Below are positions 1-11,540 of a stretch of DNA of 64,000 bases, one piece after another. The stretch is from Paguma larvata. Its lineage: Eukaryota > Chordata > Mammalia > Carnivora > Viverridae. Location of the stretch: the NCBI GenBank assembly GCA_030068075.1, contig CM057839.1, forward strand, positions 47,210,960 through 47,274,959, read 5' to 3'. Every line of letters starts with the position of its first letter. The first letter of the stretch is position 1. Made by a program: the position numbers and the translations under genes. Below the pieces are notes generated by a model. It did no database searches, was not told the origin of the DNA, and saw nothing but the letters and a program-made list of their open reading frames with translations.

Positions 1-585
1 TCTTTATAACTATGTTATGTAAAGAGAACAATTGAGGAGAGGGTTTTTTTAACTTAATCTTTCTCTATTTGACATATCTTTGTTGTTCCTCTGCCACCAC
101 TTCCCAAAACACAACTCTTGACATATTGCATTTTTCCATGTAGTTGTTCCCTGAAATAATTAGTTTTCTGTCTAATATGTGGCTGATAACATGTCATAAC
201 ATAGCTTGTCAAGTGCCAAATGACTCTCCAAGTCATCCAAGCATTAGAAGGAAATGAAATCATTCATCTAGATACAACTTTACATAAGTCAAGTTCATGA
301 ACTCATAGAATAAATTTACAGTGTTAATGAAGGCCATGTATAAAGGCAATACTAGTAGTATTTTTGTTATTCTATCAACATTAACAGAGATCAGTTAAGT
401 TGGAACAAGTATTTAACAACAGAGAAAAAAAAATTCTTGTATAAACACAAGGTTTCAGGTTTTGTCATATACCCTTCATTATTTTGTCATTATGGTGTTA
501 TTATTAACCACCGATTTTTCCCCACTTATGTAGTCTTTATTTTTTATAGAAGCTTTAGTTTCACAGCAAGACTGAGTAGAACATT
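1..585. other. Unassigned AT-rich sequence
   Basis: No recognisable repeat, gene or RNA. The open frames here are short and look like chance. The old inverted L1 begins at about 586. Confidence 0.5.
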
Positions 586-855
586 CAGAGCACATCTTTT
601 CATGTGTCTGTCTCTTAGCCATTTATAAGTCTTCTTTGGAAAAACATTTATTAATGTCTTCTGCCCATTTCTTCATTGGATTCTTTGATTTTTGGGGGGT
701 GTTAGGTTTAATAAGTTCTTTACAGACTTTGGATACTATCATTTTATCAGATAGTATATTTGCAAATATCTTCTCCCATTCTGAAGGTTACCTTTTAGTT
801 TTGTTGACTATTTCTTTTGCTGTGCAGAAGCTTATCTTGATGAAGTCTTAAGAGA
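586..855 (-). mobile_element. Old L1, inverted 5' segment of a twin-primed copy
   Basis: Read on the minus strand, this is the C-terminal part of L1 ORF2. It runs from a sequence like KSFCTAKE (near 840) to the segment after 'CCAAAGAAGAC' where the MKRCS-like codons lie (near 590-640). Both frames are broken by stops. The + strand L1 that follows from 886 resumes at the next ORF2 position, so the two blocks are one insertion whose 5' part was inverted. The left boundary is approximate and no clear target-site duplication was found. Confidence 0.8.
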
Positions 856-885
856 TGTGTCTAGTAAGCAGTTGCTACAGCTGAT

Positions 886-1707
886 GTCAAAGATCAGGGA
901 AATACAAATCAAAGCCACAATGAGTTGTCACCTTACACTTGTCAGAATGGCTAAAATTAACAACACAACAACGACAGGTGTTGGCAAGGATGCGGCCAAA
1001 GGGAAACCCTCCTACACTGTTGATGAGAATGCCAATTGGTCCAGCCACTCTGGAAAACAGTAAGGAGGGTCTCCAAAAAGTTAAAAAGAGAACTACCCTA
1101 TGACTCAGCAATCACACTACTAGGTATTTATGCAAAGAGTATAAAAGTACTTGTTTAAAGGGGCACACACACCCCAATGTTTGTAGCAGCACTATCAATA
1201 ATAGCCAACCTATTGTAAAAGCCCAAATGCCCATCAACTGATGTATGGCTAAAGAAGATGTGGTATATGTCTACAGTGCCATATTAGCCTTCAAAAAGAA
1301 TGAAATCTTGCCATTTGCAATAGTGTGGATGTATCTAGAGTGTATAATGCTAAGTGAACTGTCAGTCAGAAAAGGACAAATAACATATGATTTCACTTAT
1401 GCGTGGAATTTAGGAAACAAAACAGATGAACATAAGGGAAAGAAAAGAAATAGAGAGGCAAACCATAAAACAGGCTCTTAACTATAGAGAACAAACTGAG
1501 GGCTTCGGAGGGAAGTGGGCAGGCAGAGGGGTTAAATAGGTGATGAGACATTAAGAAGGATACTTGTGATTACTGGGCTGAGTGTATTTAAGTGTTGAAT
1601 CACTAAATTCTACTCCTAAACCTGGTATTACACTATATGTTAACTAACAAGAATTTAAATAAAAACTTGAGAACCAGGAAAAAGAAAAAGAAAAAAAAAA
1701 AGAAAAG
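886..1707 (+). mobile_element. Old L1, 3' segment of the same copy (ORF2 end plus 3' UTR)
   Basis: It starts with 'ATCAGGGAAATACAAATCAA', the ORF2 C-terminal region, and passes the degenerate zinc-knuckle zone (980-1060). It continues through 'ATCAACTGATGTATGGCTAAAG' (near 1230) into a carnivore L1 3' UTR ('ATATGTTAACTAACAAGAAT', near 1635) and an A-rich tail (1675-1707). Many stops and indels make it a dead copy. The 3' UTR type is older than that of the L1 at 32.8 kb. Confidence 0.85.
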
Positions 1708-3129
1708 AAAATACAGAGTTCCCACATACTACCCCCACCACACATCACACACACCACACATACACACGCATGCATGTACAACCTTCCCTACTACAAACAT
1801 TTGTACCACTCTGGTACTGGATGTTGATTTTAGGGAAAGCTGCATGTACGTGGGGACGAGGATAAATGGGAACTTGATTTTGATTCAGTTTTGCTTTTTT
1901 CTTTTTTTAAATATATACACAAACAGGCAATCTCTTTTCTGCAATAACTTCTGCATGGATGTAGAATGCATTGATTGAAAGAAACTTTATAATTTTAGGG
2001 CAAATGCAATTTTCTTCTTTATACCAAAGTATAAAATTAACAATGCTTATATTGTATGTAATTTTTGTTAAAAAATGTATATTAACTGCAACTTTCCAAA
2101 ACATTTTCTTTGTTACTTTTTTTCTCAATACTTTTGAATATCTGAAAAAACTAATAGGAAAGTAATCTTCATCCATCATATTAAGTATGATATTTAAGAG
2201 GACTTATTTTTTTAATAGATATCATCTATCTTTGAAAGGGCCTGGGCATCTTAGTCACATAAAAAAAACTCATACATTATAATTTATAATTATCTTTTTA
2301 CACAAAAAGTAGATATGCTTCATCTAATAAACATTTTAAATTAGGTTATATGCTATAGTTTATTTAATTAGAGTTAAAATACGCTTTCCTTAGCCTATAA
2401 GATTTTTACGTATAAAATAGTCATATGAAATATCCATTAAGATTTTGCTCTGTGCAGTAACATCTTTTACAATAGAATAAACACATTCGAGTATATTTTA
2501 TCTTTTTTAAAATTTCATAGTTAATATTAAACAATCCAAAGGCTTTTATCTCCTATCTATTCTTTAATTTAGCAGCAAAAGTTATTACAATTTTCATATG
2601 ATTTTTACATCAAAACTCAATGCTTCAAATAGAAAATTTCCACTGAGTTTAGCACTGATAACATTGGTTTCTGTGAGAAAACCATTCCTGCTTGATTCTT
2701 TCCTTTAACTTGAAGGCTTATCCATATTTGTCTTAGTATAAGGTAGTTAGAATGTTCAGATATGTTTCTGCTATTAAGAAAAACATAGTATTTTTATGTA
2801 AATGTTCATGTGAAAGAAATGTCTACCTGTGTAAGTGTGCCTAAGTAATATATGATTATCACAACCTGCTTGACTTCAGATTTGTGTTGAGAAATAACTG
2901 TGTAGGCAGTTATTTTTTTTAAAAGGCACTGATTTTCAATGTTAATATGATGGTGTGAAAACATCATTGCATAATTTTATTGGCTTTTTTCATGTTCGTG
3001 ATTTGATGACAATTCAGTTATCAAATTCATACTTAAAAACCTCTATTGTTCAGATATTTTATATATTTTTAAGATATTAAATCTTACAAAATTTCCCAAT
3101 ATTTTACTTTATTGATATTCATTTTCTAA
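1708..3129. other. Mostly unassigned; possible L1M scrap at 1711-1900
   Basis: The CA/CCCC-rich stretch at 1711-1810 ('ACAGAGTTCCCACATACTAC') resembles the reverse complement of an ancient L1M 3' UTR. This is weak recognition by eye. From about 1990 to 3129 the sequence is very AT-rich and I recognise nothing. Confidence 0.3.
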
Positions 3130-3890
3130 TTCAACAACTACCCTGTGAGCACCTGCTGTGTTTCCTATACTCTTCTAACTAGTGCAGATACAGTAAGGAC
3201 CAAAAGAAAGGAAAGCTCATGAATTCAGAAAGTTTGTTAAGAATAAGGGTCTGCAAAATAAACACACACACTCATGCAAAATGATATCGCATGTTAGATG
3301 GTGAAACAGGCGACAGATAAATCAAGGAGGTGACATAGTCATGAGCAACTGGGGTGTTACATGTTCTTTCTTTTTCCCCTTGAAGGAGGGTTGTTTTAGT
3401 CATTTATTTGTTAGGAGTGTCCAGATTAGATCACATGAGGAAGAGGTGGTGTCTGTGTAAAGACTTGAACAGATGGGTGAGCAGGTTGTGAATTTCCGGG
3501 ATAAATTTCTTAGTACAAGAATCTCCAAGTTTCATTTAAGAGGCCCTAAAGCATGAGGAATGCCTGCGATATTTAAGAAAAATTGCAAAATGGCCACTTT
3601 TGTGCTCCCTGGGAGATTATTATAAAACTACATCTAAGAAACAATTGGTTGGATGGAAGAGGACAAAATAGGTCCTTGTACAGAGTTTGTCTTTCACTGT
3701 GAGTGCAACAGCATGTGGCAGGAGTTTGATAGAAGAGCAACATGATCTGGCTTAAGTTACTAAGATTCCTTTGGCTGATGTCCTGAAAATAGGCACATAG
3801 TGGGAAGGCACAGGTAAACACAAGATTAGGAGGATATTTCAATACATCTGGAAAGAAATGATGGTGGTTCAGACAGGCATAGTATGAGTT
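3130..3890 (+). repeat. Ancient mammalian interspersed repeat, family not named
   Basis: The order of motifs matches a very old dispersed repeat: GAGCACCTGCTGTG near 3148, a GCAGATACAGT stretch near 3183, GTTAGATGGTGAAACAGG near 3292, ACATGATCTGGCTTAAGTTAC near 3740 and GATGATGGTGGTTCAGAC near 3859. A foreign pyrimidine-rich piece interrupts it around 3360-3400. I cannot name the family safely. Confidence 0.5.
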
Positions 3891-4189
3891 TGCTTAATGT
3901 GTAAGAAAAAAAATTTTTTTGAGAGGAAGTGAAGAAATATTCTGTAAGAAAATCTATCTAAAATATTAGCCTATTTTATACTAATATATGTATGTGAGAA
4001 CTAAAACACATGGTCCTATAAATAGTTGCAAATTTTAATCTTTGAATAAATCTTTTAACAGAATAGTGTCTTTTTTCATTTAGTTGTGATTATATTGTTA
4101 AAATCACTACTAATCATATTTTGTCTCTTGGCCAGTCTTACCCATAGTAGTAGACTGTAATAATTCAGACAAAAATCTCATTTACTTTT

Positions 4190-4388
4190 TGTTTAATGTT
4201 TATTTTTGAGAGATTGAGAGACAGAGCATAAGTGGGGGAAGGGCAAAAGAGAGACACAGAATCTGAAGCAGGCTCTAGGCTCTGAGCAGTCAGCAAATAG
4301 CCTGATACGAGGCTCAAACGCATGAACTGTGAGATCATGACCTGAGCCCGAGTCAGACACTTAAGTGACTGAGCCACCACGCAGCCCA
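4190..4388 (-). mobile_element. Feliform tRNA-Lys SINE (SINEC-type), minus
   Basis: On the minus strand it runs from the A box region (GGTGGCTCAGTCAC, 4368-4381) through the B box (GTTTGAGCC) to a GA-rich/T-rich tail at the left edge. It is full length with several substitutions. Confidence 0.93.
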
Positions 4389-4747
4389 AAAAATCTCATT
4401 TCTAATACAATTTTAATAGAAGAGAAAATATGTTTATGTACAGCATTAAACAAGACCCAATTAATTCAGTTACTGCTTAGGAAGTTATTAAAAGTCAAAT
4501 ACAAAAGAATTTTCATCAGATTTACTCATAAAACAGCTTTTTTTCTGCCAATATCCTATGCAGACTAACTGATTAAAAAAAAACATTCTAACTATTGGTT
4601 TACCAAAAAACAAAAACAAACAACAACACACACACACACATATGCACAAAAACACAAAACAAAACAAAACAAAAAAACATAACAAACACTTGTTAGGTAT
4701 TTCATATAGACTTTGAGAAAGGATGTGTAATTTATATTACTCATTTT
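4389..4747. other. Unassigned, with short A/CA-rich repeats
   Basis: It contains a short (CA)n run (4627-4641) and a CAAAA-type run (4655-4676). No other feature was seen. Confidence 0.6.
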
Positions 4748-4876
4748 TTAGTAATATTTATTTAGTTATTTTGAGAGAGAGAGAAAGAACATGCACAAGC
4801 AGGAGAGGGGCAGAAAGAGAGAGCAAATCCCAACCAGGCTCCATGCTGTCAGTCATCAGAGCCTGATGTGGGTCAG
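4748..4876 (-). mobile_element. SINE fragment, minus, head missing
   Basis: The tail and CT-rich body (as GAGAGAGAG, CAGGCTCCATGCTGTCAG) are present. The copy stops near 4876, before the B and A boxes, so the tRNA-like promoter half is lost. Confidence 0.85.
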
Positions 4877-5829
4877 TAACTTGTTTTTTTACCCCCACCT
4901 CCCCAGACCACCACGGTCCTCTTGATAAACTATGTTAGATGGCAAGTTGTCTGTCCCTAGTACTCCCACCCAAGGCTGGTAAAATTTTTTCTCATAATAC
5001 CCTCCTTATATTTTTCCAGGCGGAACTTGGTCAGTAAAGGAATGCCGCACGATTTAGAAGACAGAAAGGAAACAGAGATCATTACTTTGGGTAGGTTGTG
5101 GCACACAAGCATAATAATAAATAGGAACAATCATAACTCGCTTCCTATTGCTTATGTTAGAGCTGATCAACAGCACAAAGCCTGCTAACCTAGAGCTAGA
5201 AAAGTGACAGTTCCTTTAGAAGCAGACTTTTTCACAGAGAAACAGAATTTAAAAAAGCATCTTCTTAAAGCTTTCTTAAAGGTTCTAGATCTTCACAAGC
5301 TCCCCTTTTATGGTTCTATTTCTGTTTCAAGATATGCAAGATTTCTCAGATTTTCCTACAAGTTCAGACTTGTCCATCACTGCTGATGCTTCTTTGACTA
5401 TCCCTCCTCCCATTTCCAGAGTCAGACTTCCCAACTTCTGCTATTTCAGGAAATTGTAATTTCTACACTGAAGTCCTCAATTCTGACCACACTTCTACTG
5501 GGTGATATACACAATTACATATCCCTTCCGATATGTCAGCTGATGTGAGAGTTTGTTGTTGTTGTTGTTGTTTTAACCACTTCATACTCCATAAGATGTA
5601 GACTATGGAGGTTTATATAGAACAGACACTGAGTAGATATTTTTAAGATGTCATTTATTGACTGGAATGTATTATAATACTTAATGTTAACATTTTCTGA
5701 GTAGGTAACTATGGCTAAGCATGAAATTTAAAACTTGACACAAGCCAATATAGTGGAGATAGTCTTGATGTTCTCATTCCAAGTGAAGAAATCAAGGCAT
5801 AAAGATGGTAAGGTCAAAGAGATATTGTA
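4877..5829. other. Unassigned sequence with a TTG microsatellite
   Basis: Unique-looking AT-rich DNA with a (TTG)n run at 5553-5573. A 60-codon open frame at 5204-5386 has no recognisable similarity. Confidence 0.5.
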
Positions 5830-6051
5830 GGGTACCTGGGTGGCTCAGTTGGTTGAGTGTTTGACTTCAGCTCAGGTCATGATCTCACAGCTCATGGGTT
5901 TGAGTTCTGCATCAGGTTCTGTGCTGAGTGCCCAAAATCTGGAGCCTGCTCTGGATTCTGTGTCTCTGTCTCTCTCTTCCCCTTCCCCTCTCATGCCCTA
6001 TGTCCCTCTCTCTCACTCTCTCAAAAATAAACTTTAAAAAAATTTTTAAAA
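5830..6051 (+). mobile_element. Feliform SINE, plus
   Basis: Head GGGTACCTGGGTGGCTCAG, B-box region, CT-rich body and A-rich tail are all present. Imperfect flanking direct repeats AGATATTGTA (5820-5829) and AGATGTTGCA (6052-6061) fit a target-site duplication with two changes. Confidence 0.93.
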
Positions 6052-6061
6052 AGATGTTGCA

Positions 6062-8797
6062 AAATACGAATCCAAGTAGAATTATTCTAAAACTGAGCTA
6101 TATTATAGGCATATATGGGGAACTACTTCATAAGGAACAACCATATGTCACATAAGACATAACATCTGGTAGCCTTAAATCCTTCCCTTCACTATTTTTA
6201 GGTAAACAATTGGGCACTATTATCTCCCAGCTTAATATGTTTAGGTTGGCAAAGATTTGGAATGTAGAAAATAATCTGTGCTACTTAGAGGACATATTTA
6301 TTTTCAAAATCAAGACCACTCCTATTTCTCAGACTCTTTACCTAGAAGTTGAGGCAAAATGAAAAAAGAAAAAAAAAAACCGTCGTCATATGTAAAAAAT
6401 CATCAATCTTGAGGTGAGGGCAGCTTTTCCCTTCCCAATAGAATAAAGCTGAGAGACATAGGTGAAAAGGGAAACTAAATAAGTTCATCCTTTTTCTGGG
6501 TTTATTAACCAAATGTCATAGATTTCTCTTGGAAATGAGCTCACCTTTTCCAATAGATTCTCTCATTCTGGCGTCCAGATTATTGCTGAAGGTGATAAAC
6601 TGTAGGATTTAGTGACTCTGAAAGAGCTATAAACTTCTGAATATGCCCAATTTGTAGAATGAAATTATCACTAGCAGTAAGAGAATCTGTCTCATTTACT
6701 AAATTATATAAATATAAAATCACTAATTATTGGCACTCAAATAAAATGGTCTGTCATATTTATTGGTTAATTATAGATTAAATGAGAAATTGCCACCATA
6801 AAGCATTTCTACACTTATTATGGTAGTACCATTGTGCGAATTCCATGAAGTATGATATTTATAGGTCTACCGATAAATATAGTGCAATTATAACTACATA
6901 ATATAACCTGTATTTATGTCTAACCTGTAAAGGAATACTTTTATAGTTCAAAATTGAAGATGTGATGAAGTCATTTTGATAGATTAATTTGATAATTATC
7001 CTACAAAACTATAAAAAGTCATATGAATAATGACTTAGACAATTAATTTCCTTTCTTCTTCAGGAAATAAAATATAGTATTAATGTATGTCCATTTAAGT
7101 CATTTTCCAATAGAATAATCTGCTGATAAAATAAACCCAGATTAAATAGATAATATGAGCATACTTTCAAAATAAATTATGAATAATGACACCTATGCAA
7201 AAAAAAAGCATTTTAAAATAAATTTAAGGTGAAGTTACTTATTGTATCCTATCATGACCATATATTTCATCCCATACATGTATCAGGCCTATACTATATT
7301 TTCTCGGTACTACACCTAAGCTATTGAGTGATACCTGGACTAATCCCTTGGTCATGCAGGCCAGTTGTACGTCAAATTAACGGTCTTGAACTGCAGCAAA
7401 GTCCTTATTTCCTCTTGAAAACCACCGCACTTTTCATTCATCTAATTGCTCTCCCAATTTACTCATTAGTTACTCAAAACCTTTGCCATTCTACTCAAGT
7501 TATCCATCTGGCCCTCTTCATTTTCATGTCATTAGATGACCTTATCTCCTGGCCATCAACTGTGAACTATTTCCAAGTACTGATCCATTCTACATATTAT
7601 GCACACATTCTTACTATCATCATCTCCTTAGTCTCAAATGTGTTGGCTTTTTCCATTTAGGACAAGAAGACCCTGAGATCTAATGCCTATCTCCTGCTAT
7701 CACTACCAGAAACAAGTTGAATAATTATCTCTCTCTTCAAACTTCTTTGTTTGTAACTCTTTCCTATTACCTTACAAATGTCTTCCAATTCGTATTTTCC
7801 CCTTAGTTTGGTCCTCATTTCCCCCATCCTTTTTCACTGCTGCTCCACTATGCTTCCCTATCTCAAAAAGAAATGCGCATGGAGAAAATATTTTCAAAGA
7901 TATTAATACATACACAAAATAAGAAAATAGTATATATGTTTTAGTAACAAAATTCAAGGAGGAAATTAATGTGATTGATGATAAGGAATACAAACTATGA
8001 TTTGAGAAATAATTCATGATAAAAGATTCCCATAAAATATACATTGAAAGAATATCCTATTACTGGAGAAAATTGACCTGGAAAGCCAACAATGAGACAC
8101 ATGATGGTACAATCAGTGCATTTTAAAGAAAAAGTAAATTTTCTCTGGCCTCGAGGAAAAAAAAAATCAAGTCAAATAAAAAAAGGGAAAAATCAAATCA
8201 TTGTCATAATTTTTGACAGCATCCTTTCATTCTAGAAGATAATAGTGTAACTTTTAAAAGAAATTCAAAGAAGGAAAAGGTAAGCCAACGATTTTATATT
8301 TATCCACAATATAAAAGCTGCAGTTAAACTTTTATGAAGAAACTTGAATCTTCTCAATATTCTAGATAATGAGCCCTTCTGAAAAGATTAAAGTAAAATT
8401 TGTTTTAAATAATCAGAAAGACTGAAGATTTATCAACATAAACCTGCAGGTAAAAAGAAATCTATCTTTACTTACAGAAATCACAAGGAAAAAAATCTCA
8501 TGGTTTTCAAAATATATTTGACTCTAGGGTTATTCTCAGGTATATAAATAAGTGATAGACACTAATTTATTATCATTACTGTTACCTTCTCCAAAAACAA
8601 AACAAATACCATAGTTAGGAAAAAGTGCAAGTGTTTTTATGCAAAAAGATACAACTTTGGTTAACAGAGCCCTTTTTGTCTAGAGAATCTGTTTTTTTTT
8701 TTTTTTAATTATTTTATCACAACCAGTATTTCTTTGATTTTTCACACAGATATATATACATACATACTCTTACAGTATATTTCTTTCATATTTTATC
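6062..8797. other. Unassigned, 2.7 kb
   Basis: AT-rich sequence without recognisable repeats. A 110-codon open frame (7328-7660, +) lies in a C/T-rich part (7430-7860). Its hydrophobic, leucine-rich translation looks like a by-product of composition. An ancient L2-like origin is possible but not shown. Confidence 0.4.
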
Positions 8798-8990
8798 TTT
8801 TTTTTAAATAAAATTTATTGTTAAGTTTGCTAACATACCATGTATACAGTGTGCTCTTGGTTTCAGGGGTAGATTCCCATGATTCATCACTTGCATACAA
8901 ACCCAGTGCTCCTCCCAACAACTGCCCTCCTCGATGCCCTTCACCCATTTTTCCCTCTCCTTCACCCCCCCCCCCACCAACTCTTAGTTT
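8798..8990 (-). mobile_element. L1 3' UTR end, minus
   Basis: The T-rich start followed by 'AAATTTATTG', 'GTAGATTCCCATGATTCATC', 'ACCCAGTGCTCCTCCCAACA' and a C-tract is the reverse complement of a carnivore L1 3' UTR. It is heavily 5'-truncated. Confidence 0.75.
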
Positions 8991-9044
8991 AGAAATACAC
9001 AGTATAGAATCCAAAAAAACAGTAGAACAGATGAGTCTCGGAGC

Positions 9045-10382
9045 CGGATTTTTTTGAAAGAGTAAAATTGATAACCCCCCTAGCCAGACTTCTCAAAAAG
9101 AAAAGAGAACCCAAATAGATAAAATCACGAATGAAAGATCACAACCAACACCACAGAAATGCAGATAATTACTAGAGAATAGTATGAAAAATTAAATGCC
9201 AACAAACTGGACAACCTAGAAAAAATGGACAAATTCCTCAACACCCACATACTACCAAAACTCAAACGGGAAGAAATAGAAAATTTGAACAGACCCATAA
9301 CCAGTGAAGAAATTGAATCATTTTTCAAAAAATCTCCCAACAAATAAGCACTGGGCCTGATGACTTCCTAGGGATATTCTACCAGATTTCTTTTTTAAAA
9401 AATTTTTTTTAATGTTCGTTTATTTTTGAGACAAAGAGAGACAGAACATGAACGGGGGAGGGGCAGAGAGAGAGGGAGACACAGAATCTGAAGCAGGCTC
9501 CAGGCTCTGAGCTGTCAGTACAGAGCCCACACGGGGCTCGAACTCACGGACAGTGAGATCATGACCTTAGCCGAAGCGGGACGCTCAACCGACTGAGTCA
9601 CCCAGGAGCCCCTCTACCAGATTTTTAAAGCAGAGTTAATGCCCATCCTTCTCAAGTTGTTCCAAAGGAAAAAAAAAAATAGAAATAGGATGAAAGCTTC
9701 CAGACTCATTCTATGAAACCAGCATTACCTCAATTCTAAAACCAGAGACTCCACCAAAAAAAGGAGAATTACAGGCCAATGAACATGGATGCAAAAATTC
9801 TCAACAAGAGTCTAGCAAATCTAAATCAACAGTATATTAGAAGAATTATTCACCATGATCAAGTGGGATTCATTCCTAGATTGCAAGCCTGGTTCGACAT
9901 TCACAAATCAATTGATCCAACACATTAATAGACAAAGGGTAAGAACCATACGATCATGTCAATACATGCAGAAAAAGCATTTGACAAAATACAGCATCCT
10001 TTCTTAATAAAAACCCTTGAGAAAGTCGGGATAGAAGGAATATAACTTAAACATCATAAAAGCCGTATATGAAAAGCCCACAGCTAATATCATCCTCAAT
10101 GGGAAAAAACTGAGAGCCTTCCCCCTGAGATCAGGAACACGACAGCGATGTCCACTCTTACCACTGTTGTTTAACATAGCATTGGACTATTAGCTAGGAC
10201 TGAGCCTCAGCTCAGACAACAAAATGAAATAAAAAGCATCCAAAGTGACAAAGACATCATCAAACTTCCATATTTGGCAGAAGACATGATGGAAAACCCG
10301 AAGACTCCACCAAAAGCTGCTAGAACTGATACATGAATTCAGCAAAGTTGCAGAATACAAAACCGATGCACAGAGCCCTTAT
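9045..10382 (+). mobile_element. L1 ORF2 fragment (reverse transcriptase region), plus, interrupted by a SINE
   Basis: The sense strand encodes broken pieces of L1 ORF2 before and within the reverse transcriptase domain. Recognisable pieces are [15 protein letters not shown] codons near 9967-10000 and a [13 protein letters not shown] block near 10150-10175. The catalytic-loop region near 10275 reads like AEDM instead of an ADD box. Stops and indels are frequent. A SINE at 9390-9612 splits it. The left end of the match is uncertain by tens of bases. Confidence 0.85.
9390..9612 (-). mobile_element. SINE nested in L1 ORF2, minus
   Basis: Full-length minus-strand SINE. An exact 12-bp direct repeat, TCTACCAGATTT, flanks it at 9378-9389 and 9613-9624. 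The L1 reading resumes across the repeat, so the insertion postdates the L1. Confidence 0.96.
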
Positions 10383-10829
10383 TTTAGAACAGTCTAAAAT
10401 CTCCAGTAGTTCGGACTCATTTTCCATTCAACTATCCACTTTAAAATTTTTATATCCAAAAATCTTTAGACTACCACAGATTTCTAAGGCAAGCCTTAAT
10501 AGTTTCTTCTAACAAAGTATTATTAAATAAAAAATATGATTTGATATTCACTTTCTGACCAACGGATCTGGGAAAGGGTGACAAAATATACTGAGATGTT
10601 AAAAATTCTACATATTTCTTTTCTTCTCCTTCATTGTTCCTGAATTACTTCAAATTTAGCCAGTAATCATTAGTATTTATGGCAACAAAAAATAGTGTTT
10701 TACTTAATAGTCATCCTATTAAAGGTAACTGTAGAGTATTTATACAACATATAAATCACACTAAATAAAATTATTTTAACAATTATTTTCCTCTTTAGAA
10801 TTTTTTTATTTAATCTCAAATTGTAGTCT
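10383..10829. other. Unassigned AT-rich sequence
   Basis: Nothing recognised between the end of the L1 ORF2 piece and the older L1 3' end that begins near 10830. Confidence 0.5.
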
Positions 10830-11017
10830 AGGAATATGATTCTTAACAGTTATGGTTTTAAAAAATATAGTTCCATGAAATGTAGTCAACTGCGTATTTT
10901 AGGGTCCAAAATGAGTACATGTAAAAACTGGTGAAACCTAAGTGATGCTTATGCCCCAGGTAATTGTATTGTGCCAATATCAATTCTGGTTTTGGTACTC
11001 TTGATTAGATAAGATAC
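10830..11017 (+). mobile_element. Ancient L1 3' end, left half
   Basis: The stretch 'AAACTGGTGAAACCTAAGTG' to 'CAATTCTGGTTTTGGTACTC' is a known old L1-type 3' end. Its continuation is found at 11437-11540 beyond an inserted LTR. Confidence 0.65.
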
Positions 11018-11436
11018 TGATGAGGGAGAGTGGGGCTGGCTGAGGACAAAGTCCAAGCTAGCACCCCCACCCCCATTCCCTGCAGCCCATTGAAATATTT
11101 GAGGCAAATACAAAGTATAACATTTCTCCAGGAACCTCCTACCATCCAATGTTAAAGCCTTACTAGAGGGAAAACAACCTTAGCTTGACAACAGCAAGGC
11201 CTCAGGTATCTTAAGAGTCCTCTTTAGCATAGCAAAGTCCTTCTGGCTGCCTCCCTTTTGACTTTACCTCCCCCAACGTTTTAGTATATAAGGAGCCACT
11301 CCTTACAACTCCAGTGCAGCTCTTTCTGCCCAAGGGTTCTGTCCCCATGTTTTGATAAAGTCCACTTTTTGTAACAAAGAATTCTTTCTTAACCATTGGC
11401 TCTGGACCACCCCAGCATCACCCCACAATCTTATCA
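11018..11436 (+). mobile_element. Solitary retroviral LTR (ERV1-like), plus
   Basis: Classic LTR order: a TG start, then a U3 with 'CTTACTAGAGGGA' and 'CAGCAAGGCCTC'. A TATA box follows (TATATAAGG at 11285-11293), then R with a degenerate polyadenylation signal (GATAAAGTCC near 11354). U5 has 'AAGAATTCTTTCTTAACC' and ends in CA. No internal retroviral genes adjoin it. Exact ends are uncertain by about 10 bp. Flanking 4-mers ATAC and ATAA are a possible decayed duplication. Confidence 0.75.
11285..11293 (+). promoter_or_regulatory. TATA box of the LTR
   Basis: TATATAAGG sits about 65 bp upstream of the degenerate polyadenylation signal, as expected for an LTR promoter. Present-day activity cannot be judged from sequence. 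Confidence 0.55.
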
Positions 11437-11540
11437 ATAATACCTTTGGTGGAAGGTTAGTGGTAACTCTCTATACTATTTTTGCAACTTCAAAGGAGTC
11501 TATAATTATTTCAAAATTAGCAGTTAATAAGTAAAACTAA
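11437..11540 (+). mobile_element. Ancient L1 3' end, right half
   Basis: 'AACTCTCTATACTATTTTTG' and 'GTCTATAATTATTTCAAAAT' continue the 3' end broken off at 11017. Confidence 0.65.

Noticed and set aside
1637..1978. 113-codon frame starting with a lysine run
   Set aside because: The lysine run is the A-rich tail of an L1.
7328..7660. 110-codon frame as a gene
   Set aside because: No recognisable domain, C/T-rich composition and no promoter or polyadenylation context.
8793..9057. Proline/serine-rich and glycine/glutamate-rich frames
   Set aside because: They are translations of the L1 3' UTR and its C-tract.
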